Positions 22,715 through 34,965 of a stretch of 64,000 bases of DNA are shown piece by piece. The notes under the pieces are model-generated. The model saw only the letters and a program-made list of their open reading frames with translations, made no database searches and was not told the origin of the DNA. A program made the translations under genes and the position numbers. The stretch comes from Stenopsyche tienmushanensis (taxonomy: Eukaryota; Arthropoda; Insecta; Trichoptera; Stenopsychidae): assembly GCA_008973525.1 (NCBI GenBank), contig WACJ01000253.1:248001-312000 (forward strand), in the 5' to 3' direction. The stretch's first letter is position 1, and every line of letters starts with the position of its first letter.

Positions 22715-22810
22715 ATACTCTTGTGCGGTAGAAATGAAACTTCTTAACTCTTATTGATTTTGTGCTTTGCTTTGTTTTCATTTATTAACGATGTTTATTA
22801 TTTTTTTGTC
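22715..22810 (+). repeat. Interspersed repeat 'gcggtagaagtgaaacttctt', copy 1
   Basis: GCGGTAGAAATGAAACTTCT followed by TAACTCTTATTGATTTTGTG parallels GCGGTAGAAGTGAAACTTCT-TAGCTCCTA...GATTTTATG at 23560. It is probably a MITE end. Confidence 0.5.
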
Positions 22811-23557
22811 GCTTGCCTTGACTCGATACTCTCTACGCCTTTTTAAAGCACTTGTTGGCAGGGTTAAAGGCTAATATTCGGTTTGTACTTTATATTTATA
22901 TTTTATACAAGCTTTATTTTCATTTTACATTCAATACCTATAGATGACGCAAAATGCTTTACCCACACAATAAATAAACGTTTATTAAAATGTATACCTT
23001 GTACAGTACATTCGATAATTTTAAAAAAAATGGGCATCTCGTTTTGCGCTGAATTCCCAACGAGCATTTAAACGTGTATGGGTTTCTTTACGGCATGACC
23101 TTGCTACCGATATATGAGTGTATGATGAGACGTAAGACATCTGTCTCTATCTGTTGATTTATTTACCCATAGGGTTAACTCTAATAAATAATATATTTTC
23201 GATATATGTTAAATTCTTCAAAGTTATATAATTTATAAAGCGCTTATTGTGTATAATTTGAAAGGAACAACATGATCTTACGCCCAGTGAATTGTAATGT
23301 GATCATCTTTAGCGTCGATTTACAATATAAGCTAGTTACTGAATCAATCGGTCCTTATTCAAATGAAAAAAAGTAAAAATACTCAATCTATAAGATCAAG
23401 ACACATTAATACTGCAATGATTTTCAATCGTAATAGTATAAGTTTTAACCGGTTATTGTTCACGTGCTCAAATAAATTGTCAATGTTTTTGAATGTGTCA
23501 AAAATGTTTTATGCAAGAGAGAATTTCAATGAAAAGAAACATTGTGTGAAACCTCTC
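22811..23557. other. No recognisable feature
   Basis: AT-rich DNA between two copies of a direct repeat; I see no gene. Confidence 0.45.
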
Positions 23558-23559
23558 CC

Positions 23560-23885
23560 GCGGTAGAAGTGAAACTTCTTAGCTCCTAGGAAATTTTGAT
23601 TTTATGTATTATTTTTTTTCATTTGTTAAAGAAAATTATTAGTTAAAAGATTGTGCAATGTGTCGTGTAATATTAATAAAATGAGCGCACTGCTGGTTTA
23701 GAAGTCGTTTTATACTGTGTATAGATATACAAAGACGCACACAGTAGAGGTGGCACGGCGCATGCGCTTTATGATGTATGTGAAATAGAGCGAGAATGTA
23801 AAAACGATTTTCCCTCTCTCTGTCCGACCAACTGCTAGTTAAAGTTTCACTTTTCGTAACATTTACATCAATTTACCCCACTGCA
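23560..23885 (-). mobile_element. Putative MITE of about 320 bp with AGTGAAACTT ends
   Basis: The left edge, GCGGTAGAAGTGAAACTTCT then TAGCTC, is answered at the right by the reverse complement GTTACGAAAAGTGAAACTTT then AACTAGC. That makes a worn terminal inverted repeat. Its right half (23745-23885) in reverse complement matches 11948-12070, and its left edge recurs alone at 22715. There is no coding capacity; the superfamily is not assigned. Confidence 0.45.
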
Positions 23886-24404
23886 CTTGAAGTAGTTTCA
23901 TTTCAAAAATATTCAAGATATCGTAATTTATAAAAATACACATTTAGCTTCTAATAATGTGGAGTAACGAGTGATCATGAAAAACAAGGATGGCTTAATA
24001 TAATAACTATGACACACACTTAAAAAGTCGACGTTGTAATGGGTATCAATTTAAACGTTTTGTTGAAGCTTCAAGAAATATAAAATATATTTTATATTGA
24101 CATTTATATATTGAATCGCTATGATCACTATAAGTACAGTAGAATTTACGCTGGGAGATCCTTTTTAGAACAGCAAATATTCATTTTTTCATTTATGCCT
24201 TGAAACTAAGAATAATTTAATTCAGAGGGCCCGGGAATACATTTGTGAATATGTACGTTAAAAATTTAATTGATGTAATTTGGCAGACTTTACAGTTGAT
24301 AATAGTCATGTTTTTTAATTTTATTGTATACGCTTAAAATAAAATGCATGCTGGAAAATATTTGTCTTAACATATAAATTAAATTAAATGTATTGAATGC
24401 GTCG
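23886..24404. other. AT-rich gap with one short repeat
   Basis: GTAACGAGTGATCATGAAAA at about 23964 is copy 4 of the short repeat seen at 11110. Nothing else is recognised. Confidence 0.4.
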
Positions 24405-24660
24405 CTTGAATTGTCGCTTGTGTTGAGAGGCAGCGTATTCGGAACGTTCGGCTATTTTACGAGCTCAGCCGAAGGTGGCCGAACAATGACGTTTAGTTGG
24501 AGCAAAGAGAACGAAGCCGGTGAAGCTCGATTTCGCACGAGTCGACATCTGAATGCGTAAAACGAACAAAGCCGAGCGCGTGAGTCCAACTTGCGGCGCT
24601 GTGATTGGCTGACCCACAAACTTCAAGGGTAGGAGAAATTCTTGCCCCAGGTACTAGGGG
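24405..24660. other. GC-rich patch of unknown nature
   Basis: G+C is visibly higher than in the flanks, with CGTTCGGCT, GCCGAAGGTGGCCGAAC, AAGCCGAGCGCG and a CCAAT-type box GATTGGCTG at about 24602. The minus strand holds a 102-codon ORF (24493-24801) that I do not recognise. A promoter region or an old element are both possible. Confidence 0.3.
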
Positions 24661-26003
24661 TCGATAAAAACAATATGTATTTTCTATAGTTCCATGCCCT
24701 CTAAATACCTGAAAGCCAACTGCTTGGAAGACAATGCACGACCTAAATAAAGTACACTTTTTGACATCGCAAAATGCCATCTTTCTATAATATAAATACA
24801 ATCAATAATTTAACCTAGTTGATAGGTAAGTCATTCATGCCATGTATCATTTTATATGACATTTTTCATAGGAAATAGTTAGAAAGTAATTAAGTACTTA
24901 CTGGAATTCATGACTTATTTGCGTTTCCTATATGCTGTGTGGAAATTAATTTCCAGAAACCGCTTGTCAACACTCCTATTCCAAGTCTAAATCGATACTG
25001 ATAGACGTAAGACACTGCATAATAAATTTACACAATATTGTGAAATATTCACAAGCTATTTCAAAATGTATGAATCCATTTATGACTACGTAAATGTATG
25101 ATAAACATGTTGTTAAAAATATATCAAGAGTGGATTTTAAGAAGATATTGCAGATATATGATAAAAATATATTTTATTATCGCTAAGAATCTAGAATAAA
25201 AAGAAATAATCTATAATGGATTTATCATTATTAATAAAGTGTTAAATTATTATATTTTGGGTTTGTTATTATTACGTGTTGATGTAGTGCATAAGTTCCA
25301 AAAGTGGTTCCTGTAGACCCCCCAATGGTTTTTGTGGTCGCTGAGGGAATCAGTGGCAAAGTAAAATTAATATGGCACAACGTAAGGGGGTATAATATAT
25401 AGTAAAATAATTGTGACCCATTTTCATTATTATGTAAGTTAAAATAACTTAGGTACACTTAAAACAAGCTGTACTGAATGCTTGTGTCATCCAAATGCGT
25501 GGCTATATTATCTGTACATTGTTTTATCCATTGACTGGATTAGATCATTATAACAGTCAATTAAATCAAAGGAAATGTCTTAAAAGATATATTATTTGTC
25601 GACCTTTTTCTTGCAAATTATGGAAGACTGGAAAATGATCGTTTACTACTTAATATGGAAATTCATCAGTTATCTGAAAGTGGATATTTGAATCGGTTGG
25701 TTTTATGCACTCTTTGATACAGTGTTGGAATTCCAGGAAAATTAAAAAAAACCTGATTATTCAATACTTAACGGCTCTTTATCTAGATCTCAGTCAAATA
25801 TATGAAGACATTCTACATTTGGTTATCCCCGATGTGGGTGTTAGATCTTTTTGCAAATATAACCACAAATTTAGATGAATCCATACAGTAGCAATTTATT
25901 GAATTATTCAATTTTGGTTACAAAAACAAATATCAATAGTAGAACATGGTTAAAAATATAGAATCAAACTTAAATAAATGCTTAATAACTTAATAAATGC
26001 TTG
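24661..26003. other. No recognisable feature
   Basis: AT-rich non-coding sequence. Confidence 0.45.
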
Positions 26004-26011
26004 GGTATCAC

Positions 26012-26820
26012 TAGGGCAGTGGGGAGGGATCCAAAATTTCGATCCCGGGATTTCGGTATTGCATCAGATAATTTCGGGATCAGTCCCGGGATTCCGGGAT
26101 CAGGATTTTCAATAGTTTAAGAAGTTACATTGATAAATTTGATAAAAAAATACTAATAAGTCCATTTGTTGAATATAAAAAATAGCATGAAGGCAAAATA
26201 ATTTTATTTATTTTAGAAAATATAAAGATATACAATTCAAAACAAGATAAATAAAACACTAAAAAATTCGATTAATACCATCAACGGGACTGATACAACT
26301 CCTTTCTGCTGAGACACGGACTAAAACTCGCAAAATTCCCGATTTCCCGACAAATTATTTATTTCCGTCGCTGCAGATGAATACTTATATACTATAATAC
26401 TTTTATGTGATTTGTAATTATATTACAAAGGAATGCAAAAATTCTGAACCCTGTATCTATTATATTTCATATCGATATTCCCATTATTCGAGTCGAGGTG
26501 TAGTAAATACATCACCGGAAGGGAAAAGTTAATATAACAATTTGAAAAACATATATGTACTGAATATATGTATATATAGATTAGACAGTTACTGCCCCTA
26601 GTCATCGCCTAAGCTTGCCAATTAGTAGTTACGCCACTGTTTCGAAGCGTGCAGATTTAGGCGAGAATGTCTCAATTTAATAGCCTTCAACATGCTGGTG
26701 AGGTGTACGATTTCTGTTAGATGAAAAATTCAATCTCGCATTTTTCGGGATTACGTTTACTAGTCCCGGGATTCATGAGCACCTAAAACTGTCCGGGATC
26801 CCGGGATCCCGGGATTGGAC
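26012..26820 (-). mobile_element. GGGATCCC-rich hAT-like MITE, copy 3 (near full length)
   Basis: It is inverted relative to the other copies. The plus strand ends GGGATCCCGGGATCCCGGGA then TTGGA, the complement of the family's left end. The other end starts TAGGG and contains AAAATTTCGATCCCGGGATT, with altered bases just inside. The conserved middle (ACGCCACTGTT, CATCACCGG, CATATCGATATTCCCATTAT) is complete. Between the TCAGCAGAAAGG-type block and AACAAATGGACTTATTAGT it carries an AT-rich interior that differs from copy 4. The flanks do not give a target duplication, so the ends have eroded. Confidence 0.7.
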
Positions 26821-29654
26821 GCATTTTATTGTCTAATATTTTTATATGATAAAGATTTATCAATATATCATAAAAATCAAATTGAAAAAGTACTAGAATA
26901 TTTATATTAAGTATTTCCAATCCCCAAGCAAAGTTTATTTTTTTTTGTTTAATCCAACTTCTATCTTTCTATCTTTAATTTAACTGCATTTATATTACAC
27001 TGATGCATCGTTTTGAGAATGTTTGTGTATATCATATTGACATTCGTAAATACCAATTGAGTAAACTTTTCAACAATTCATGTCGAAATTTACATTCAAT
27101 TCAAGTGTAAGCGTTGCAAGCCGAACTGCACCTGAAGCGATGATTTAATTAATTATTATGTCTATTTGCAATCAATATTTGTAGACTTTGACCTTCCTGC
27201 TTCATTTGAGAGCTCGAATTAAGACAATTTCGATGGGATAGCAAAAAGCGAATAGTCTTTCTTGGAAAAAACGCGTAAATCTGTGAATAATGACCATAAT
27301 TATTTAGTAAGATTCTTTAGAATAATAAGTGACTAAAATACTATTTTTTTAATAATATGTCAAAAGTGCCAAAACTTATGAATTTGTGCCATTTTGTTTA
27401 ACAAATTACTTCCATCAGAAATATTTCATCACTTTTTTTGTTTTTATTTAATCCAAAATAAAATTATATATGATGATGAGGGCAGGGCTATAAATTATTT
27501 TCTGCAAGAATTGAATGACAATTTTAGATCATCAACATTAATACTTAAACAAATAAATGCATTTCTTTGATTTACATATCAATTGCTATTCATAAATATA
27601 GAGTTCAAATTAAATTTGTGTCTTGCCATCGACTATAATATTGCTTGACAAGTTCTTGTTTAAAAGACGTTCGATTCATTAAATTCTATAGATTTTATTA
27701 ACAATCAATAGACGTAAAAGAACCAAGAATTTTCGATCGCATCCATGACTTTTACAAACTCATCCTCATTTATTTCCATATCCATAGTCTGTATTGTGCT
27801 ACTACTTATTTATGCTTCGTGATTTAAACCATTCAAAACATTTAATAAGTAATTAAAATATCAATCAAAGTATGTCATGTCACTAGATGTGCACGTATTA
27901 TAAATGCGTCGCGCATTGAAAGAGTTAATTGGCAGTTGGCTCTATTGATTAAAATCTCTAAATATTCTTTCTTGATAAAATTTAAAGATTTTAGTCAATT
28001 GAATCTAAAGATAATTGAATAGATTAAAACATTCATAATTTAGATTCGGATCATTGCAAAATTATAATTTTATGAATAAAAGTGAACGCAAATTGTGATT
28101 ATATACAAATTCAATCAAGGAAAATCTTAGGGTAAATGTATCTGTTATTTAGAAGTGTATGTTTACATTATATATTAAGGAAAATTAATTAAAGTAAGAG
28201 AAAAGGCGTTAAGCCGAACGTTTCCCTAAAGCGCTTAATATCCCTGTGACAGTATTATTTATAAATCAAAGATAAGACACATCTTCCTGAAATTAAATGT
28301 GAATAATTTATTTGATGTCTGAAATATTAATATCGTCTCCTGCTCCTTCCCTCCATTTAGATTTAATTTAATAAATTCTATGTAAACACAGGATCTTGGT
28401 GTCTCGCATATACGAACATAATGAGCTTTCACATATGATGATCCGCATGTATCTTTCGAAGCTTTGCTAAAATCATACAGATCGCTCTTATATTAAATAC
28501 GCTTTCATCTCAAATTTGCAGATAAATACACATAGACCACATTGCAAAACGGACGAGAATTGAATTCAATAGCGAAATGCGATTGCTCCTGTACGTGCGA
28601 ATGGAGACATGCAGCTATAATCGGTGGTCAAAGGTCGTCAATCCTCATCCCACGAGCGCTTCCCGGAAGATTTAACTCGTATTTATTGCGTCTAGACACT
28701 TTACGATGCAATTTTGAATTGCACAATACGATGGATAAATGTATGCGATGAATGCGAAACGGGAATGCGAGGAATGACTTTGTTCTGCCTCAAAAAGCAA
28801 TTGTTACGTTGGGTGGAAATTTAATTAGGGGCATTTATCATCGCGTTTAAATTGCGTGAAATATGTGTTAACTAAATAAAGGCATGGAAACAACGCGAGA
28901 TGTTCTCTTTTCCGTTGCTGTCAAACTTTTTGTGCAGAATTTTTAAAATAAAATAATATTTCCATATCGTCCATACAATATGAATCAAACTTATCACTAT
29001 AATTCGACATTGAAGGTAGCATATCTTCCGAAATTATTTTATAAATGCATCAAAGGCGTTTCCATGGCTTTTTTGATAGAGAATTCGGCTGGTTTTAAAG
29101 AGTGTGTAGCTTTCCTCAGAATGATGGAAAAATACATGTGATTAATTATAATATTATCTGTATAGTAATTGTCGATAAAAATAAATATATTTAATCACAA
29201 TCCAAATAGTAGAATCCAGTCAATGAATCATCCAGAAGTGATTATAAATCACATTGATTGTGATGATGATATGAAGACAATATCTCTTTTCAGGTATAGC
29301 ATTCGGCTATCCGCTAGAAAAATGATAATTCGAACGACAAAACTGAAGTTGGAAAATTAAAACCGCGATAACCATTCCTGTTTTTATCTTAGCTAATATT
29401 TCAAATGATAAAATAAAAGAGCGTAGTTGAAAATCACAATTTTCTATTAGCAATCGATGGCAAACTTTTAGCTCAATGATGATCAAATGAAGTTAAAATC
29501 AATAAAAGATGGTATATTACCATCTCAACAATCTAATTTCATGGTTTTTCCTTAACTTACAATATAACCGTAAATGTTAATGAAGTAACCAGTACTATCT
29601 CATAATAGAATATGATTGAATTGACTGCAAAAATTGTACACGTAATATATATTC
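26821..29654. other. No recognisable gene
   Basis: AT-rich. A G+C-richer patch at 28540-28790 contains a 69-codon ORF without known content. TTAACTCTTTCAATGCGCGA in reverse complement near 27925 resembles a piggyBac-type MITE end, without a partner. Confidence 0.45.
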
Positions 29655-29870
29655 ATTTTGTGGCCTTCGATACATTCACCTCGGTGACCCCCTAATTGAC
29701 TGTTCACAAATAAAACTAGAAAATATTATACTACATTCAATATTGAGCTGGTGAGGAGTTGAATTAATGATATGGGCAATATGACTCCTTCTCACAAATG
29801 GGTATTGAAGAGGTCCTAGTTCTGCAGTGGACTACGCGTGGCTGCATTCGATAATGATCTTATAATAAAG
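29655..29870 (+). mobile_element. RTE-like LINE (or RTE-mobilised SINE) 3' tail
   Basis: GAAGAGGTCCTAGTTCTGCA then GTGGACTACGCGTGGCTG at 29807-29843 resembles the conserved end of insect RTE-type LINEs (G-GAGG-CCTAG-TCCAGCAGTGGAC...GGCTGATGATGATGA). It is followed by a decayed GATAATGAT tail. The upstream part matches the repeat at 3455. No reverse-transcriptase frame is readable. This is judged from a remembered motif, so the clade needs a search. Confidence 0.5.
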
Positions 29871-32800
29871 AAGTGACTAATTCAAATTTCTCTATTCATT
29901 TTTAATATTTATCAAATATTCTAAATAATGATAAAAAAACCACAAATAATAGTAATCATCAAGTGTTCTATCATACATTGTCCTGTGAGTCTAAACAGAT
30001 TATATTTAAAAATAGCTCTATTATCCTTATATGAGTGTGTTCATTTGAATAGTGAGAAATGTACATATCTCCTATTTCAACAAAATCATGCATAGAAAAT
30101 TACATTAAACTCAATAATATATTTTGATATTTTCGCTTAAACATAAATCTTATCATTGGAAATGAATATGTCGTATTATTGAAGCTATTCGTAAATACAT
30201 ACAAGTTTATTAAATAGAAGGTTTTTCTATGTTTTAGAGTGAAAATCATTTATATTCAGGCTTGTATTCATTGATTTCGAAATGATTTTGTATGTAAAAG
30301 CGCGTTTATGTTGTTTTAAAATGCAATTGTATCCCCAGTGATGGATTCATAATAAATTCGATAAGCTTCCTCTGTAGGTATTAATTTTTTTTATCTTGAT
30401 GCTCGATTTCAATAGTCAAACAATGGTATGATAAGATGTATATCATTCTTCGACAATAGTGCTTTATCGATCGATAGCAATAACATAAATAATTGATATG
30501 TAATGAATCCAGCTCACGCCAACTTCACTAAAGCGCTCAATAATTCAGTCTCCGAAGTAGACTGAAAAATCACGCGAAAAGAGCCGCTCTGAAAACTGTT
30601 TTTCGTTTCGCCAATAATACGCAAATGTTAAAATTTAAACTATTTTAAAACCATGAAGCAGTGAAACGTATAACAAAGTTTTATGTTTCACTTTCAGCGA
30701 CGATTTAATAATTACAAGTGGTTTTTTTGAATCTGATTTTGCACGCTAGTTGAAGCTCGTGAGAATATCTACCATCTTCATAGTCGTATAATTAGATAAT
30801 CAGTGTTAATATTATGGTGGTGTATAATTTTGATTGTTTTTCCTAGAAATCAATCATTGTATGAAATATCAAGGTTGTAATGAGCTGTTTTTATCTTATG
30901 TTGCATATAATTTTTCTGTCAATCTTACATATGGTAAGCCAGGAGTCGCAAATGGTGTCGAAGAACTAATAGATCATTAATATTTTTTTTATTTAGGACT
31001 TATGATAGATTTCATATTTTACGTCTTGATAATAAAGAATTGTATGAATACTATGTATTTTCGACCCAGATTAATATTTTACCATTTGTTTCCTCTGTTT
31101 CGGACCCTTTGCGATCCGATAGCAAAACGGACCCGCGTGCGGTTCTCTATCTTGAAGCTAATTAGATTGATTAAAATTAATTAAATTTCGACGAATTGAA
31201 TTGCCCACAAACAAATTTTAGAATTTGTCAACCACTTCTCAATTTTTGATATTTTATTTCACTTATCGAATTTAATAACAAAGTTATGTCTCTAATTACT
31301 AACTAAAAAATAGCCATATAATGTAAGCTTTAAAAAAATGTTCGTATATTTTTTTAGCTTTCATCAAATTGCTCGGATATGGGCCATCTGCATTTTTAGC
31401 AAAAGTATTCCTTTTCTAAGAAGGAATATCGATTGCATTATGAAAATACAATTTTATATTATTAAATGATAAAGGAATGAAGACTTTTCATTTAAAAGCT
31501 CTACGAAGAAAGCTTTTGCTGGATTTTTAATCCACTTTTTTATAGTTTGGTGTAGCAGGCGTTAAAAATATTGTGCTATTAATATACATAATTTGTAGCC
31601 ATTTTTCTATAGAGTTAAAGTGAAATAATTTTAATAATGCTTTTGATCATAAACAACTTATTTTAAGCATTATATCATAGTTTTTTCTGCTTTCGTTCCC
31701 TGACAAAAATCAGACGCACTTTAACGCTTTTTATGAAATTAGGTTCCATTATGAAATTCACAACGTCAGAATACTTGAATTTTGTTAAAATTCAAAAAGT
31801 TTCGCTATATTATTCTAATATAACAATAAATAAATAATTATAAAATATTATCATATAATTGGTACAACGGTGGTTTTAAAATTACATTAATCGATATTAG
31901 AAAATAACATTTATTATGCAACTAAATGAGAGTATTTTGTTTCCAGACTCAATTTACTTAAGTGCAACTAAAATGGTAAATGCATTTAGATGCAAGTGTA
32001 ATAAACGTGGTTCCCAACTGATGCACTTAAAGTGTGGCTTTAAATATATACGTTAATAAATTTATTGGCTATTTTGTAATATGGGTGGATATTATATTTA
32101 TTTCTATTGATAGATTCAGAAGAAATAAAATGATATTATTGAATGTGTTTGATTCATCATAAAACCGAATCTTTATAGAAGATCTTTGGAAAATATTGCG
32201 GAAAGAACAATTTGGCATGGCCCAATTAATACAAAAAAAGAAAAAAAAAACACAAAATAATTTTGAAAAAGAAGTTTTATTTGTAATCTAATAAAATTAT
32301 TATTAAATTATTTTTTTCCTATGAAGTTATTTCAATTTTGTACAATGGGGCTACATATCTCTAGTTTCCTGAAATATGAACGCAAATAAAATATTTCGAA
32401 AAAATGTTTGAATTGTATAGATATATAAAAAAATCCCCAATAACGCTGTTTTGAGAAACACTCTCCATGTTGGAATAATGCCCAGAACTGAGATCTATAA
32501 TAAACGTCCCATCCTATAAATTTTGGCAATGTAATGTAATTAAAAAAAAGGGATGTTAATAATCTTAAAAGGGACAGTGTTTAATTTATCCGTGTTCAAT
32601 TTTTTTGAAGCAAGAAATTGGTAATGGATATAAATTAGTAAAAAATATATTAAAGCAGCGTGATCTTCTTACGAAATTCAATGAGTTGGAATTCCATGGC
32701 GACGAAATCCATTAGACTGTATAATTTAGTGGCTTATGCAATGTCGCTTTCAGCTTACCGAAACAATATGCTTGCAATTTGAACTGAAATAAAATTAAGA

Positions 32801-32980
32801 AACTCAAGCAAATGAAGAAATCTTGTAAGATAACTGAAATCTGTTAGTGTCTAGTTATTTTAAATATATAAATAATAAATAAAATGGTAAACTCAATACC
32901 GAATCAATTTATTTTGATTATTATTTATAGTATATGCCAAAATATAATACTTGCATATTGTATGCAATATTTATTTTAAT
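29871..32980. other. No recognisable gene
   Basis: AT-rich sequence with no ORF above 69 codons that looks protein-like. Confidence 0.45.
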
Positions 32981-34525
32981 AAGGGAAAAAAACGTAAATA
33001 TTTGGAAGAATATTTAAAAATCGACTTTACTAGCTTGACTAGCTGTTCTCAGTCATGAGTCTATGAAACCTTCAAAACTCAAGCGTCACTCAGAGACGAC
33101 GCATTCAGAACACACCAAAAAGGATTTGAAGTTTTTTTGTCCACATGAAAACTATTTGCAAACATCAGAGACTTGATTGAACAGGATGTTTTCAGCAAGC
33201 GAGCACAGCATCAGTGCAAGCATCGTATGAAATCGCATTGGAAATTCACACAATTGAAGAAAATCTCGTTAAACCCCGCTGGTTGAAGATGGTGAAATTA
33301 ATTATTGGAGATTCCAGTAAAATAAAGATGCTAAGAATATCTCAGTCTAATAATACACAAAGCAAAAAAAAGGTTATAAAACAAACCAAAAAAAATATGT
33401 AAAAATGCTACGAACTTATTCCCCAACCGAATATATTCTTTCAGATGATTTCAAAGAATAGTTCTTATTTTGTCGATATTATGGCGTTTGAAGATATTAT
33501 GGAGAAGATAAATACGTTTTTTGAGACTGAAGGATTAAATTGGAAGAAAACGTTTTTGGGTTTTGTACGAATGGTGCACCATCTATACTTGGATCAAAAT
33601 TGGACCTTCAGGAAAAAGTATTAGAACCTGCTCCTCAAGCAAGGGGAATCCACTGCATGGTAAAATTCTTAAAAATCGTAAATTGCATCAGCTCTTAACA
33701 CTCGTATATTTAAAGAAATGTGTAAAGACATGGATTCTGATCACGAGATTCTTCTTTTTTACCCTGCAGTACGATGGTTATCAAAAGGAAATGCTGTGAA
33801 TTGTGTCTTTGAATTGAAAGGTGAAATCAAGTTGCTGCTGGAAGTGCAAGAGAAACAAGTCCTTTTGATATATTTTAATGACAAAGCTTGGTTGAAAATA
33901 GTAGCATATCTAGTGGATATATGAGAACAGCAAAATAGGTTTAACCTGAAATTTCAGGGATAGGAAACGTATTATATCACATTTCACAATAATCTCAGGG
34001 TATTTTTATCAAAGCTTCAAAACTGGCGGAAAAAAATAAATCTTGAAAAAATCGCCATGTTTGAGAAAATCCTCAGTGTGGTAGATGAATCTGAAGGTAA
34101 AATAAATTAAAATTTGAAGGAGGAGATTACTGCGCATCTCGAATCCCTTGAAAACGAACATCAGTGTTACTTCCCTTAGATGAAAAAAGAAGAAACTTCA
34201 TTGACACGAAATCCATTCTCTACTTCCCTTGATTTAACCATCATTCCCGATGAATCCTTGGATTTGCGGAATTATTCCTCGGCACTTAACTTTTTAAATG
34301 AAAAATTACTCACACAATTTTGGTGTGGTATGTATCATTTATACCCAAATTTGACGATACTTGTCTTTCGAGTTTTAGTTCCTTTTGTATGTACATATCT
34401 CTGCAAGAGTGGATTTAAAATTTTTCTTCATTTATAAACCAAAGATAAAAATTGAATGTTGAGAATGACGTGAGGTTGGTGTTAAAAAAAACTGGCCCGT
34501 GAATTTTGAAGCTGATTAATACCCA
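32981..34525 (+). pseudogene. hAT transposase relic (BED-finger, SCAND3/ZBED5-like)
   Basis: Pieces of a BED-type hAT transposase are readable in order over 1.5 kb. The N-terminus is KRKYLEEYLKIDFTSL (32993). Half of the BED finger follows in a new frame: VLSHESMKPSKLKRHSETTH (33045-33104), then a 62-codon stretch. Then come DIMEKINTFFETEGLNWKK, CTNGAPSILGSKLDLQEKVL, and CKDMDSDHEILLFYPAVRWL continuing SKGNAVNCVFELKGEIKLLL (33721 on). The C-terminal dimerisation region ends TYLCKSGFKIFLHL (34394), and LNVENDVRL follows in another frame. About 60 residues with the first catalytic Asp are deleted. The second Asp is Asn (codon 33570-33572) and the catalytic Glu is Lys (34405-34407). It is dead, with at least five frameshifts or stops. 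No terminal repeats were found. Confidence 0.8.
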
Positions 34526-34784
34526 ATCTTAAATGTGTCGGATCTAAAATCTTCTCACCTCTCCCACTTAGTGCATCATTGGCCACGGGGAAGAAAGAGC
34601 ATTACGCCACGATGGCTACTATTTATACTGTGAATATACTCCATGACCTATAAGATGTACCCTCGACATATTAAATAGCGCCTTTAAACTGAAGAATTTT
34701 TATTCTATGACAAACATAGAATTTGTCGATTTACCCATACAAATTTAGTGTTTATATCATTAAATATATATTTTTTAAATTTCG
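34526..34784. other. No recognisable feature
   Basis: Non-coding gap after the hAT relic; no inverted repeat matching its other side is visible. Confidence 0.4.
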
Positions 34785-34965
34785 TCACTTACTCATAGAT
34801 CTGAATTATCTAGAAATTCCTATTCAAATAACCTTATTCCAGTTTAATCATGCATGTCGATGAAGTCGATGGGAAACACCTACATAAAAATCCATTCTCC
34901 TTGGGGAAATCTCCTACAAAGATTCTCTAGGTCCAATAATGGATATGGTACTTTTAAAGAAAAAC
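34785..34965 (+). repeat. SINE-like tail unit, copy C
   Basis: TCACTTACTCATAGATCTG, CTATTCAAATAACCTTATTC, GATGGGAAACACC, GGGGAAATCTCCTA, and GGTCCAATAATGGATATGGT-AC follow the order seen at 6862-7030. It is degraded and has no head with A and B boxes. Confidence 0.5.

Noticed and set aside
33214..34437. Four short ORFs as separate genes
   Set aside because: In order they match consecutive parts of one hAT transposase; they are pieces of a single pseudogene.
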